Source: Pseudomonadota bacterium
GTDB lineage: Bacteria > Pseudomonadota > Alphaproteobacteria > Rhizobiales > Rhizobiaceae
Assembly: GCA_023387775.1 (NCBI GenBank)
Contig: JAEWHN010000409.1
Span: forward strand, 1 to 17,624
DNA: 17,624 bases
Direction of reading: 5' to 3'
The notes beneath the pieces were generated by a model that was not told where the DNA came from, made no database searches, and saw only the letters and a program-made list of their open reading frames with translations. Made by a program: the position numbers and the translations under genes. Shown piece after piece: positions 8,431-14,670 of the stretch. How positions within the stretch are numbered: position 1 is the stretch's first letter; each line of letters begins with the position of its first letter.

Positions 8431-9713
8431 TGGCTGTAGACATCGTCACCTTCGGCTGCCGGCTCAACACCTATGAGTCGGAAGTGATGCGCCGCGAGGC
8501 GGAAGCCGCAGGGCTGGGCGCGCTCAAGAACGGCGCCGTCATCTTCAACACCTGCGCCGTCACGGCGGAAGCCGTGCGCCAGGCCAAGCAGTCGATCCGC
8601 AAGGCCCGGCGCGAAAACCCGGATGCACGCATCATCGTCACCGGCTGCGCCGCCCAGACCGATCCGGACGCCTTCGCCGCCATGGGCGAGGTCGACCTCG
8701 TGCTCGGCAATGAGGAGAAGCTGAAGGCGCACAACTATCGCGCCCTGCCCGATTTCGGCGTCAACGACACCGAGAAGGCGCGCGTCAACAACATCTTTTC
8801 CGTGCGCGAAACGGCCGGCCATATGGTCGACGCCATCGAGGGCCGCGCGCGCGCCTTCGTGCAGGTGCAGAACGGCTGCGACCATCGCTGCACCTTCTGC
8901 ATCATCCCCTACGGCCGCGGCAATTCACGCTCGGTGCCGATGGGCGCAGTGGTGGATCAGGTCAAGCGGCTGACCGGCAACGGCTATGCAGAAGTGGTGC
9001 TGACCGGCGTCGACATGACGAGCTACGGCGCTGACCTTCCGGGCGCGCCAAAACTCGGCAAGCTGGTGAAGGCGATCCTGCGCCAGGTGCCCGAGGTGCA
9101 GCGGCTGCGGCTGTCTTCCATTGATTCCATCGAGGCGGACGACGAGCTTCTGGACGCGATCGCCACCGAGAAGCGGCTGATGCCGCATCTGCACCTGTCG
9201 CTGCAGGCGGGCGATGACATGATCCTGAAGCGCATGAAGCGGCGCCATCTGCGCGACGATTCCATCCGCTTCTGCGAGGAGGTGCGGCGGCTGCGCCCGG
9301 ACATCGTCTTCGGCGCTGACATGATCGCCGGCTTCCCGACCGAGACCGAGGCGATGTTCGAGAATTCGCTGAAGATCGTCGAGGAATGCGGACTGACGCA
9401 TCTGCACGTCTTCCCGTTTTCCCCGCGCGAAGGCACGCCGGCCGCGCGCATGCCGCAGGTCGACGGCCGCGCCATCAAGGAGCGCGCCGCAAGGCTGCGC
9501 GCCGCCGGCGAGGCGGCCTATCAGCGGCATCTGCAAAAGCTTGTCGGCAGCGCCCAGTCGATCCTGATCGAACGCGACGGGCTCGGCCGCACCGAAGGGT
9601 TCACGCTGGCGGCGATCGATGGCGGAGCGCCCGGCAGCATCCTCGCCGCCACAATTACCGGCCATGACGGCGCCCGGCTGATCGCCGCGCCCGCCGCAAT
9701 GGCCGCGGCCTGA
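8430..9713 (+). CDS. mtaB: tRNA t6A37 methylthiotransferase, radical SAM
   Basis: MtaB adds a methylthio group to N6-threonylcarbamoyl-adenosine-37 of ANN-decoding tRNAs, using two [4Fe-4S] clusters. In this 427-residue protein the N-terminal UPF0004 domain carries cluster cysteines Cys10 (FGCRLN), Cys42 (NTCAVT) and Cys73 (TGCAAQ). The radical SAM core has CxxxCxxC at Cys150, Cys154 and Cys157 (NGCDHRCTFCIIPYGRG). A C-terminal RNA-binding TRAM-like segment follows. The N-terminus VTFGCRLNTYESE and the length fit MtaB rather than MiaB or RimO. The start is set by the one-base overlap with dapF and by the conserved N-terminus. ftsY begins 12 bp downstream, so dapF-mtaB-ftsY-ispZ look like one operon. 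Confidence 0.95.
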   Translation: MAVDIVTFGCRLNTYESEVMRREAEAAGLGALKNGAVIFNTCAVTAEAVRQAKQSIRKARRENPDARIIVTGCAAQTDPDAFAAMGEVDLVLGNEEKLKAHNYRALPDFGVNDTEKARVNNIFSVRETAGHMVDAIEGRARAFVQVQNGCDHRCTFCIIPYGRGNSRSVPMGAVVDQVKRLTGNGYAEVVLTGVDMTSYGADLPGAPKLGKLVKAILRQVPEVQRLRLSSIDSIEADDELLDAIATEKRLMPHLHLSLQAGDDMILKRMKRRHLRDDSIRFCEEVRRLRPDIVFGADMIAGFPTETEAMFENSLKIVEECGLTHLHVFPFSPREGTPAARMPQVDGRAIKERAARLRAAGEAAYQRHLQKLVGSAQSILIERDGLGRTEGFTLAAIDGGAPGSILAATITGHDGARLIAAPAAMAAA

Positions 9714-9725
9714 AGAAGACACGAC

Positions 9726-11396
9726 ATGGCATTCGGCTTCATCAAGAAAGTCTTTTCCTTCGGCAAGAAGCCGGGCGAGGAAGCTGCGCCGGAGGCGGAA
9801 GCTGCGATAGCACAAGTGCTGGAGCAGACGACGCGCGAAGCCGAGGCGCCGGTTGTCGCCGAAGGCTCGCCACAAGTTGAAAGAACTCCCTCTGGTCCTT
9901 CGGACCATCTCCCCCTCGAGGGGGCAGAAGAGCCGGTGCCTGGACCGCAGGAGCCCGCGCCGACCCCGCAGCCGGACGAGCCGGCTCCCGCCCCCACACC
10001 TGCCGAACCCGAGCCGGCGCCGGTCGTGCCGGAGCCCGCCCCGGCCGAAATTCCCGAACCGCCCCAGGAGGTGCCGACGCAACCGGCAGAACAGCCCGGG
10101 ACATCGCCCGTCGAGATTCCCGGATCGGTGTTGCTGCAGCCCGAGCCGGTTTCCAGATTCGTCGAGGTTCCTGCCGAGCCTTTGACGCCGCCGCAGGAAC
10201 CGACTGGGGAACTGCCATCTGCCGAGATATTGCCACCACTGCGCCAGCCGTCGCCGGTGGAGATCGATCCGCTGCGCGACGAGGTCGCCCCTGAGATCGC
10301 GGCGATCGAACCTCCTGTGCCGCCGGTCGAAGCCGTGCAGCCGCATGCGGCCGCAGCTGTTGCCGAAGCGCCCAAATCCCCGGATTCCAGCGGTGCCGCT
10401 CTCGCCGCCGGCAAGGTCACCGTTGCCAGGAAGGTCGAAGAAAAGGCACAGCCGGCCGCGCCCGCAGCGCCCGAGCCGAGGTCCAGCTGGTTCCAGCGGC
10501 TCAGGCAGGGGCTGTCGCGCTCCTCGAAGGAGCTTTCCAGCAGCATCGCCGGCGTCTTCACCAAGCGCAAGCTGGACGAGGACACGCTGGAGGAGCTGGA
10601 GGAGGTGCTGATCCGCGCCGACCTTGGCATGGAAACGGCGATCCGCATCACCGATGCGCTGTCGTCCAGCCGCTACGGCAAGGACGTCTCCGACACCGAG
10701 GTGCGCACCATCATGGCCGAGCAGGTCGAGAAGGTGCTGACGCCGGTCGCCATGCCGCTGGAGTTGGACCTGTCGCACAAGCCGCATGTCGTCCTGGTGG
10801 TGGGCGTCAACGGCACCGGCAAGACCACCACCATCGGCAAGCTCGCCGCCAAGCTGACCGAAGGCGGCCTCTCGGTCATGCTGGCCGCCGGCGACACTTT
10901 TCGCGCGGCGGCGATCGAACAGCTGAAGATCTGGGGCGAGCGCACAGGCTCGCCGGTTGTTTCCTCCAAGCTCGGCGCCGATGCGGCCGGCCTCGCCTAC
11001 GACGCCTTCGAGAAGGCCAAGGCGGCAGGCTCAGACGTGCTGATCATCGACACCGCCGGCCGGCTCCAGAACAAGGCCGAGCTGATGGCGGAGCTGGAGA
11101 AGATCGTGCGCGTGCTCGGCAAGCTCGATCCGGAAGCCCCGCACACCGTGCTGCAGACGGTCGACGCCACCACCGGCCAGAACGCGCTGAACCAGGTCGA
11201 GATCTTCCGCAACATTGCCGGCGTCAACGGGCTGGTGATGACGAAGCTCGACGGCACGGCGCGCGGCGGCATTCTGGTCGCCATCGCCGCCAAGCACCGC
11301 CTGCCCGTCTATTTCATCGGCGTCGGCGAACAGGTCGACGACCTCGAACCATTTTCCGCAGGCGATTTCGCAAAAGCGATCGCTGGAGTAGCCTAG
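9726..11396 (+). CDS. ftsY: Signal recognition particle receptor FtsY
   Basis: FtsY is the SRP receptor GTPase that docks ribosome-SRP complexes at the inner membrane. Residues 1-16 (MAFGFIKKVFSFGKKP) form a basic amphipathic membrane-binding start. Residues of about 17-250 are a long Glu/Pro/Ala-rich linker with many E-P, P-A-P and P-x-P units. The helical N domain starts around SSWFQRLRQGLSRSSKEL, and the GTPase G domain carries GVNGTGKT (360-367), DTAGR (442-446) and TKLDG (506-510). At 556 residues it is longer than many FtsY proteins, because of the linker. Residues of about 53-67 are encoded by a palindromic repeat inserted in frame (separate entry). The start lies 12 bp after mtaB; ispZ follows after 33 bp. 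Confidence 0.97.
   Translation: MAFGFIKKVFSFGKKPGEEAAPEAEAAIAQVLEQTTREAEAPVVAEGSPQVERTPSGPSDHLPLEGAEEPVPGPQEPAPTPQPDEPAPAPTPAEPEPAPVVPEPAPAEIPEPPQEVPTQPAEQPGTSPVEIPGSVLLQPEPVSRFVEVPAEPLTPPQEPTGELPSAEILPPLRQPSPVEIDPLRDEVAPEIAAIEPPVPPVEAVQPHAAAAVAEAPKSPDSSGAALAAGKVTVARKVEEKAQPAAPAAPEPRSSWFQRLRQGLSRSSKELSSSIAGVFTKRKLDEDTLEELEEVLIRADLGMETAIRITDALSSSRYGKDVSDTEVRTIMAEQVEKVLTPVAMPLELDLSHKPHVVLVVGVNGTGKTTTIGKLAAKLTEGGLSVMLAAGDTFRAAAIEQLKIWGERTGSPVVSSKLGADAAGLAYDAFEKAKAAGSDVLIIDTAGRLQNKAELMAELEKIVRVLGKLDPEAPHTVLQTVDATTGQNALNQVEIFRNIAGVNGLVMTKLDGTARGGILVAIAAKHRLPVYFIGVGEQVDDLEPFSAGDFAKAIAGVA
9884..9930 (+). repeat. Rhizobial-type palindromic repeat element inside ftsY
   Basis: Two adjacent perfect stem-loops lie within the ftsY coding sequence: TGGTCC-TTC-GGACCA (9893-9907) and the 14-bp palindrome CCCCCTCGAGGGGG (9911-9924). 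The arrangement of a CTCTGGTCC…GGACCAT hairpin followed by CTCCCCC…GGGGG resembles a short interspersed repeat I recall as common between genes in Mesorhizobium-like genomes. It is read in frame as RTPSGPSDHLPLEGA (residues 53-67). Its codons (AGA, ACT, TCT, GGT, CCT) are unlike the surrounding GC-ending codons, which supports insertion. The boundaries are approximate, and the family assignment rests on memory, not on a search. Confidence 0.6.
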
Positions 11397-11429
11397 ACCG
11401 GACCCCCGCCGGGGATCTGAAAGGAAACC

Positions 11430-12077
11430 ATGACCGAACCCGTCTTCGAACGCGACCCGTCCGACCCGAAGAAGAAGGAAGTCAACCCGCTGCTGAAGCT
11501 CGCACTCGAGCTCGGGCCGCTGCTGGTGTTCTTCTTCGCCAATGCGCGCGGCGCCTGGCTGGTGGAAAAATTTCCGGTGCTCGGCGATTTCGGCGGCCCG
11601 ATCTTCGTTGCCACCGGCCTGTTCATGATCGCCACTGCCCTGGCGCTCGCCGTGTCCTGGGCGCTGATGCGCACCTTGCCAATCATGCCGCTGGTGTCGG
11701 GCATCGTCGTCTTCGTCTTCGGTGCGCTGACGCTTTGGCTGCAGGATGACATCTTCATCAAGATGAAGCCCACAATCGTCAACACGCTGTTCGGCGTCAC
11801 GCTTCTGGGCGGGCTGCTGTTCGGCAAGTCGCTGCTGGGCTACATTTTCGACAGCGCCTTCCGCCTCGACGAGGAAGGCTGGAGGCTGCTTACCCTGCGC
11901 TGGGGCTTCTTCTTCCTGTTCCTGGCGGTTGCCAACGAGGTGGTGTGGCGGAACTTTTCGACCGACGCCTGGGTGGCCTTCAAGGTCTGGGGCATCATGC
12001 CCATCACCCTGATTTTCACCTTCAGCCAGATGCCGCTGATCATGCGGCATTCGCTGGACGAGCAGTTCAAGAAGTAG
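11430..12077 (+). CDS. ispZ: Inner-membrane septation protein A (IspZ/YciB family)
   Basis: This 215-residue integral membrane protein belongs to the IspZ/YciB family, implicated in intracellular septation and envelope integrity. After a polar N-terminus (DPSDPKKKEVNPLLKLALEL) it has about five or six hydrophobic segments, including LGPLLVFFFANARGAWL, FVATGLFMIATALALAV and LFGVTLLGGLLFG. The family motifs KPTIVNTLFG, WRLLTLRWGFFF and NEVVWR are present. The start ATG has a good AAAGGA box 5 bases upstream. Length is slightly above the usual 180-205. It closes the dapF-mtaB-ftsY-ispZ run and is followed at once by a strong terminator. Biochemical function is not established for this family. 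Confidence 0.94.
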   Translation: MTEPVFERDPSDPKKKEVNPLLKLALELGPLLVFFFANARGAWLVEKFPVLGDFGGPIFVATGLFMIATALALAVSWALMRTLPIMPLVSGIVVFVFGALTLWLQDDIFIKMKPTIVNTLFGVTLLGGLLFGKSLLGYIFDSAFRLDEEGWRLLTLRWGFFFLFLAVANEVVWRNFSTDAWVAFKVWGIMPITLIFTFSQMPLIMRHSLDEQFKK

Positions 12078-12101
12078 ACCGACACTCTCAGCAGTTTTGC
12101 C

Positions 12102-12143
12102 AAAGCGCGCCCGCGGCTAACCTCGTGGGCGCGCTTTTTGTTT
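12102..12143 (+). terminator. Rho-independent terminator after ispZ
   Basis: The arms AAAGCGCGCCC (12102-12112) and GGGCGCGCTTT (12127-12137) are perfectly complementary over 11 bp around a 14-base loop and run straight into TTGTTTG. It begins 24 bases after the ispZ stop and should end the dapF-mtaB-ftsY-ispZ transcript. The A run at the 5' arm is shorter than needed for strong bidirectional action. Confidence 0.88.
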
Positions 12144-12170
12144 GCTCGTTAACCGGAGTTGCAAGCGGCG

Positions 12171-12269
12171 CAATGCTGCGTTGCAGCAACGCTTGTTGCA
12201 ATGCAGCATGATCGCGACGATCATCGTTCCCAAGAGAGAGGAGCCGAACCGCCGCCGGAAAGCGGCGGC
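12171..12269 (+). promoter_or_regulatory. Nested palindromes in the leader of the DUF1127 gene
   Basis: Several perfect inverted repeats are packed here. TGCTGC (12174-12179) pairs with GCAGCA (12183-12188). GCAAC (12186-12190) pairs with GTTGC (12195-12199), sharing bases with the first. ATGCTGC (12173-12179) can instead pair with GCAGCAT (12203-12209), so these folds exclude each other. ATGATCG-CGA-CGATCAT (12208-12224) is a 7-3-7 palindrome that looks like an operator. GCCGCC (12251-12256) pairs with GGCGGC (12264-12269) just before the ribosome binding site. This suggests RNA-level switching or a repressor site; the function is inferred. Confidence 0.5.
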
Positions 12270-12287
12270 CCAGAAGGAGAACCCGCC

Positions 12288-12455
12288 ATGATCTTTTCAA
12301 ATGTCATCGCCCAGGCCAAGGACCGCATCGCCAGGCGCCGCCGCTACAACGCGCTTGTTGCCGAGATCCAGAGCCTGACCCCGCGCGACCTCTCCGACAT
12401 GAACGGCAACCGCAGCGAGATGCTCTATCAGGCCTATCGCGAAATCTACGGCTGA
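12288..12455 (+). CDS. Small DUF1127 (YjiS-like) arginine-rich protein
   Basis: A 55-residue protein with the DUF1127 pattern: the N-terminal helix MIFSNVIAQAKDRIARRRRY with an Arg cluster, then EIQSLTPRDLSDMNGNRSEM. The L-x-x-L/M-T-x-R-x-L-x-D-(I/M)-G-x-x-R core is recognisable. DUF1127 proteins of Agrobacterium affect phosphate and carbon metabolism, and Rhodobacter CcaF1 is an RNA-binding member. This one is therefore a candidate small RNA-binding regulator, but its targets are unknown. The ATG is preceded by AAGGAGA with a 9-base gap, a strong start. It stands alone after the ispZ terminator, with its own structured leader, and converges on ccmG 43 bp away. Confidence 0.9.
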   Translation: MIFSNVIAQAKDRIARRRRYNALVAEIQSLTPRDLSDMNGNRSEMLYQAYREIYG

Positions 12456-12460
12456 GGCGA

Positions 12461-12484
12461 GGGTAGGCCGAATAAAGGCCACCC
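12461..12484. terminator. Bulged hairpin between convergent DUF1127 gene and ccmG
   Basis: GGGT-A-GGCC (12461-12469) can pair with GGCC-ACCC (12477-12484), leaving one bulged A and a 7-base loop. It sits in the 43-bp gap between two convergent stops and could slow both transcripts, but neither strand shows a T run. Terminator function is only weakly supported. Confidence 0.3.
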
Positions 12485-12498
12485 CGCGGAAAGGCCGG

Positions 12499-13080
12499 TC
12501 AGGATGTAGGCGCGGCCAAGGCCTTTTCGATTTCGGGCATCAGCAGCCGCTGGACCGATTGCGGCGTGACCGGCCCGACATGCTTGAACAGAACCTTGCC
12601 GTCGCGGCCGATGACGAAGGTTTCAGGCACGCCGTAGACGCCCCAGTCGATTGCCGCACGGCCCGCCGCATCGACGCCCACGGCCTTGTAGGGGTTGCCG
12701 AGATCGCCGAGGAAACGGCGCGCATTGTCGGGCTTGTCCTTGTAGTTCAGCCCGACGACGTCGAAGCGGTTGTCCTGCGACAGCGCCATCAGCACAGGGT
12801 GCTCTTCGCGGCAGGGCGCGCACCAGGAAGCGAAGACGTTTACCAGCGTGACCTTGCCGACGAAGGCCGAGGTGTCGAGGCCCGGCAGCGAAATGCCTTC
12901 CAGCGGGGGCAGTTTGGTTTCAGGGGCCGTGTGGCCGATCAGCGCCGAAGGCACCGCGGAGATATCCCGGCCGGAAAGAAGCTGGCTCAGGAACACACCC
13001 GCCAATCCGAGAAACACCAGCAGCGGCAGCAGCACCAGCAGCCGTCGGCGCGGCTTTGCCTGTTCGCCTTGGGCGCTCAT
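12499..13080 (-). CDS. ccmG: Cytochrome c biogenesis thiol:disulfide oxidoreductase CcmG (DsbE)
   Basis: CcmG is a membrane-anchored periplasmic thioredoxin-like protein that keeps the apocytochrome c heme-binding cysteines reduced (CycY in Rhizobium). The 193-residue protein starts MSAQGEQAKPRRR, followed by a hydrophobic anchor of about residues 14-34 and a thioredoxin fold. The active site is WCAPC (Cys87, Cys90) in NVFASWCAPCREEHPVLM, and the cis-proline loop is GVYGVPETFVIG. The ATG overlaps the ccmD stop (ATGA), fixing the start and indicating translational coupling; a longer in-frame start would bury the membrane anchor. Length fits the family (180-200). It is the last gene of the minus-strand ccm operon. 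Confidence 0.95.
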   Translation of the reverse strand: MSAQGEQAKPRRRLLVLLPLLVFLGLAGVFLSQLLSGRDISAVPSALIGHTAPETKLPPLEGISLPGLDTSAFVGKVTLVNVFASWCAPCREEHPVLMALSQDNRFDVVGLNYKDKPDNARRFLGDLGNPYKAVGVDAAGRAAIDWGVYGVPETFVIGRDGKVLFKHVGPVTPQSVQRLLMPEIEKALAAPTS

Positions 13081-13247
13081 TTCGACGCTCCCTTGCGGTC
13101 GGAGCGGCGGCGGGCGCCGCTCGCCTCCAGTTCGGCCATCTCGCGGCGCCGGGCTCGCTGGTCGGCAAGAATCCACGCCACCAGCCCGACGATCGCCAGC
13201 GCCGAAATGCCATAGGCAGCCGTGACATAAAGCGCATGGGCGCTCAT
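13077..13247 (-). CDS. ccmD: Heme exporter protein CcmD
   Basis: CcmD is a small single-span membrane protein that, with CcmC and the CcmAB ABC transporter, releases holo-CcmE in the system I cytochrome c maturation pathway. The 56-residue protein starts MSAHALYVTAAYGISALAIV, one transmembrane helix, followed by a basic cytoplasmic tail (DQRARRREMAELEASGARRR). The conserved Tyr in H-x-x-Y-V-x-x-A-Y is present. An AGGAGG box 5 bases before the ATG is very strong, so the shorter start is preferred over an upstream in-frame ATG. Its stop overlaps the ccmG start by 4 bases. Its normal upstream partner, ccmC, is not present here. Confidence 0.9.
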   Translation of the reverse strand: MSAHALYVTAAYGISALAIVGLVAWILADQRARRREMAELEASGARRRSDRKGASK

Positions 13248-13399
13248 CGAGGCCTCCTGCCGCGCAGCAATGCGCGGCATCCACCGCGCTCTGCGCTATG
13301 AGAACATGCTTTGCTCATGGCCGTTACATAGCCGCGACGATGCGGCTCCGCAATCGAATCACCTGCGACGAATTCGAGGGGACCCGATCGTGATCTCCC
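13248..13399 (-). other. 152-bp gap where ccmC is expected
   Basis: In Brucella and most Rhizobiales the order is ccmA-ccmB-ccmC-ccmD-ccmG, and CcmC is about 250 residues. Here only 152 bp separates the ccmB stop (13400) from the ccmD start, and no frame in it encodes a CcmC segment (no WWD or heme-handling motif). The gap contains a perfect 9-bp hairpin TGCCGCGCA/TGCGCGGCA (13258-13279) next to the ccmD ribosome binding site. It also has a 5-bp repeat ATGAG/CTCAT (13298-13318) and CGAATTCG (13369-13376). Loss or relocation of ccmC is the simplest reading. Confidence 0.75.
13258..13279 (-). promoter_or_regulatory. Perfect hairpin just upstream of the ccmD ribosome binding site
   Basis: TGCCGCGCA (13258-13266) and TGCGCGGCA (13271-13279) are exact complements around a 4-base loop. 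In the transcribed direction the hairpin ends right before AGGAGG of ccmD. No T run follows, so it is not a classical terminator. It could protect a processed 3' part of the operon mRNA or affect ccmD translation. Confidence 0.5.
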
Positions 13400-14065
13400 T
13401 CAGTCCGAGCTTGATCGCAGGGCAAGCGCCGCGGCCGCCGGGCCGATGACGGCCAGAAAAAGGGTCAGCGCGCACAGGATGAGAAAAGGCTGCAGGAAAG
13501 GGTTCGGGTGGTTCACCGCGCCATAGCTCGCCGAGACGCCGAAGATCAGCACCGGGATCACCAGCGGCAGCACCAGCACGGAAACCAGCAGGCCGCCGCG
13601 CGGCAGCGCCACCGCGACGGCAGCGCCCGCCGCGCCGATGAAGGTGATGGCCGGCGTGCCGACCAGCAGCGTCAGCGCGGCGGCCCCGATGCCCAGCGGC
13701 TCCATGTTCATGAACAGGCCGAGCAGGGGAGCTGCCACCACCAGCGGCAGCACGCTTGCCGTCCAATGCGCCAGGCATTTGACGAACACCGTGAAGGCCA
13801 GCAGATGCCGGTCGTGGTTGAGCAGCAGGAGGTCGAGCGAGCCGTCCTCGCGGTCGGCCTGGAACAGCCGGTCGAGCCCAAGCAGCGAGGCCAGCAGCGC
13901 GCCGATCCACAGTATCGCCGGGCCTATGCGCGCCAGCAGGCTGAGATCCGGACCGACGCCGAAGGGAATGGTGGCGATGACAGCGAGGAAGAACAGCACG
14001 CCGGTCAGCGCACCGCCGCCGGCGCGGATGCCGAGCCTGACATCACGGAGGTAGAGCGCGAACAT
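13400..14065 (-). CDS. ccmB: Heme ABC exporter permease CcmB
   Basis: CcmB is the membrane subunit of the CcmAB transporter, which uses ATP to release heme-loaded CcmE during cytochrome c maturation. The 221-residue protein starts MFALYLRDVRLGIRAGGGAL and has about six hydrophobic segments, including ALTGVLFFLAVIATIPFGV and LLVSVLVLPLVIPVLIF. The family motifs LDRLFQADREDGSLDLLLL, KCLAHW and LVGTPAITFIGA are present. Length (usually about 220) shows it is intact at both ends. The ATG overlaps the ccmA stop by one base (TGATG), so it is coupled to ccmA. The frame stays open upstream through ccmA, which is a shadow effect and not a fusion. Confidence 0.95.
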   Translation of the reverse strand: MFALYLRDVRLGIRAGGGALTGVLFFLAVIATIPFGVGPDLSLLARIGPAILWIGALLASLLGLDRLFQADREDGSLDLLLLNHDRHLLAFTVFVKCLAHWTASVLPLVVAAPLLGLFMNMEPLGIGAAALTLLVGTPAITFIGAAGAAVAVALPRGGLLVSVLVLPLVIPVLIFGVSASYGAVNHPNPFLQPFLILCALTLFLAVIGPAAAALALRSSSD

Positions 14066-14670
14066 CAGCGTCCCCCCATCCTGAGTTCCTGCACGCCTTC
14101 CAGCCCGAGCGGCAGGTGAGTCGCGGCCATGATGATCCCGCCTCCAAGAAGATGCGTGCGCATCAGTCCGGAAAATTGTGCCTCCGAACGCTTGTCCAGC
14201 CCCGAGGTCGGCTCGTCGAGTAACCACACCGGGCGGTGGCTGACCAGAAGCTTGGCGATGGAAACGCGCCGTCTCTGCCCGGTCGAGAGATAGCCGAAGG
14301 GCAGGTGGCCGATCGTTTCCAGCTCCACCATCTCCAATGCCTCGATGACGGACAGATGCGGCCGGCCGAAAAACGCCTGCCAGAAGGCGAGGTTTTCGGA
14401 CACCGAAAGCGCCGTCTTCATCGCGTTCTCGGGCCCGAGATAGTGGCACGCAGACGAAACGGACGGGAACTCCTCGCCGCCGTCCTCGAGCGCCAAATGC
14501 CCCGCGGCGAGCGGCAGAAGCCCGGCCACGATGCGCAGCAGCGTCGACTTGCCAGCGCCGTTCGGGCCGGTGACGACGAGGCCCTCGCCCTCGCCCAGCG
14601 TGAAGCCGAGGCCGGAAAAGACCGCTTCGCCGCCGCGCCGCCCCTCGATATTTTCGGCGATCAGCCGCAT
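14065..14670 (-). CDS. ccmA: Heme ABC exporter ATP-binding protein CcmA
   Basis: CcmA is the ATPase of the CcmAB complex in system I cytochrome c maturation. The 201-residue protein contains Walker A GPNGAGKST, the signature LSTGQRRRVSIAKLL, Walker B VWLLDEPTSGLD and a switch histidine in AATHLPL. The family length is about 200. The ATG at 14668-14670 (MRLIAENIEG) is preceded by GAGGAA at good spacing; an upstream ATG at 14721 would add 17 unrelated residues. It is the first gene of the minus-strand ccm operon and diverges from acnA across 285 bp holding an Irr-box-like palindrome 67 bp upstream of this start. Confidence 0.95.
   Translation of the reverse strand: MRLIAENIEGRRGGEAVFSGLGFTLGEGEGLVVTGPNGAGKSTLLRIVAGLLPLAAGHLALEDGGEEFPSVSSACHYLGPENAMKTALSVSENLAFWQAFFGRPHLSVIEALEMVELETIGHLPFGYLSTGQRRRVSIAKLLVSHRPVWLLDEPTSGLDKRSEAQFSGLMRTHLLGGGIIMAATHLPLGLEGVQELRMGGR

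Noticed and set aside
8925..10787. A 620-codon minus-strand frame opposite mtaB and ftsY
   Set aside because: It spans two genes on the other strand, is Arg/Leu/Gly-rich, lacks any domain and has no plausible ribosome binding site.
11404..11414. A small CCCC-GCC-GGGG stem between ftsY and ispZ
   Set aside because: Only 4 bp with a 3-base loop and no T run; too short to call a terminator in GC-rich DNA.
13244..13318. A 24-codon minus-strand frame whose stop overlaps the ccmD start
   Set aside because: It starts MSKACSHSAERGG, has no good ribosome binding site and no CcmC similarity; most likely chance.
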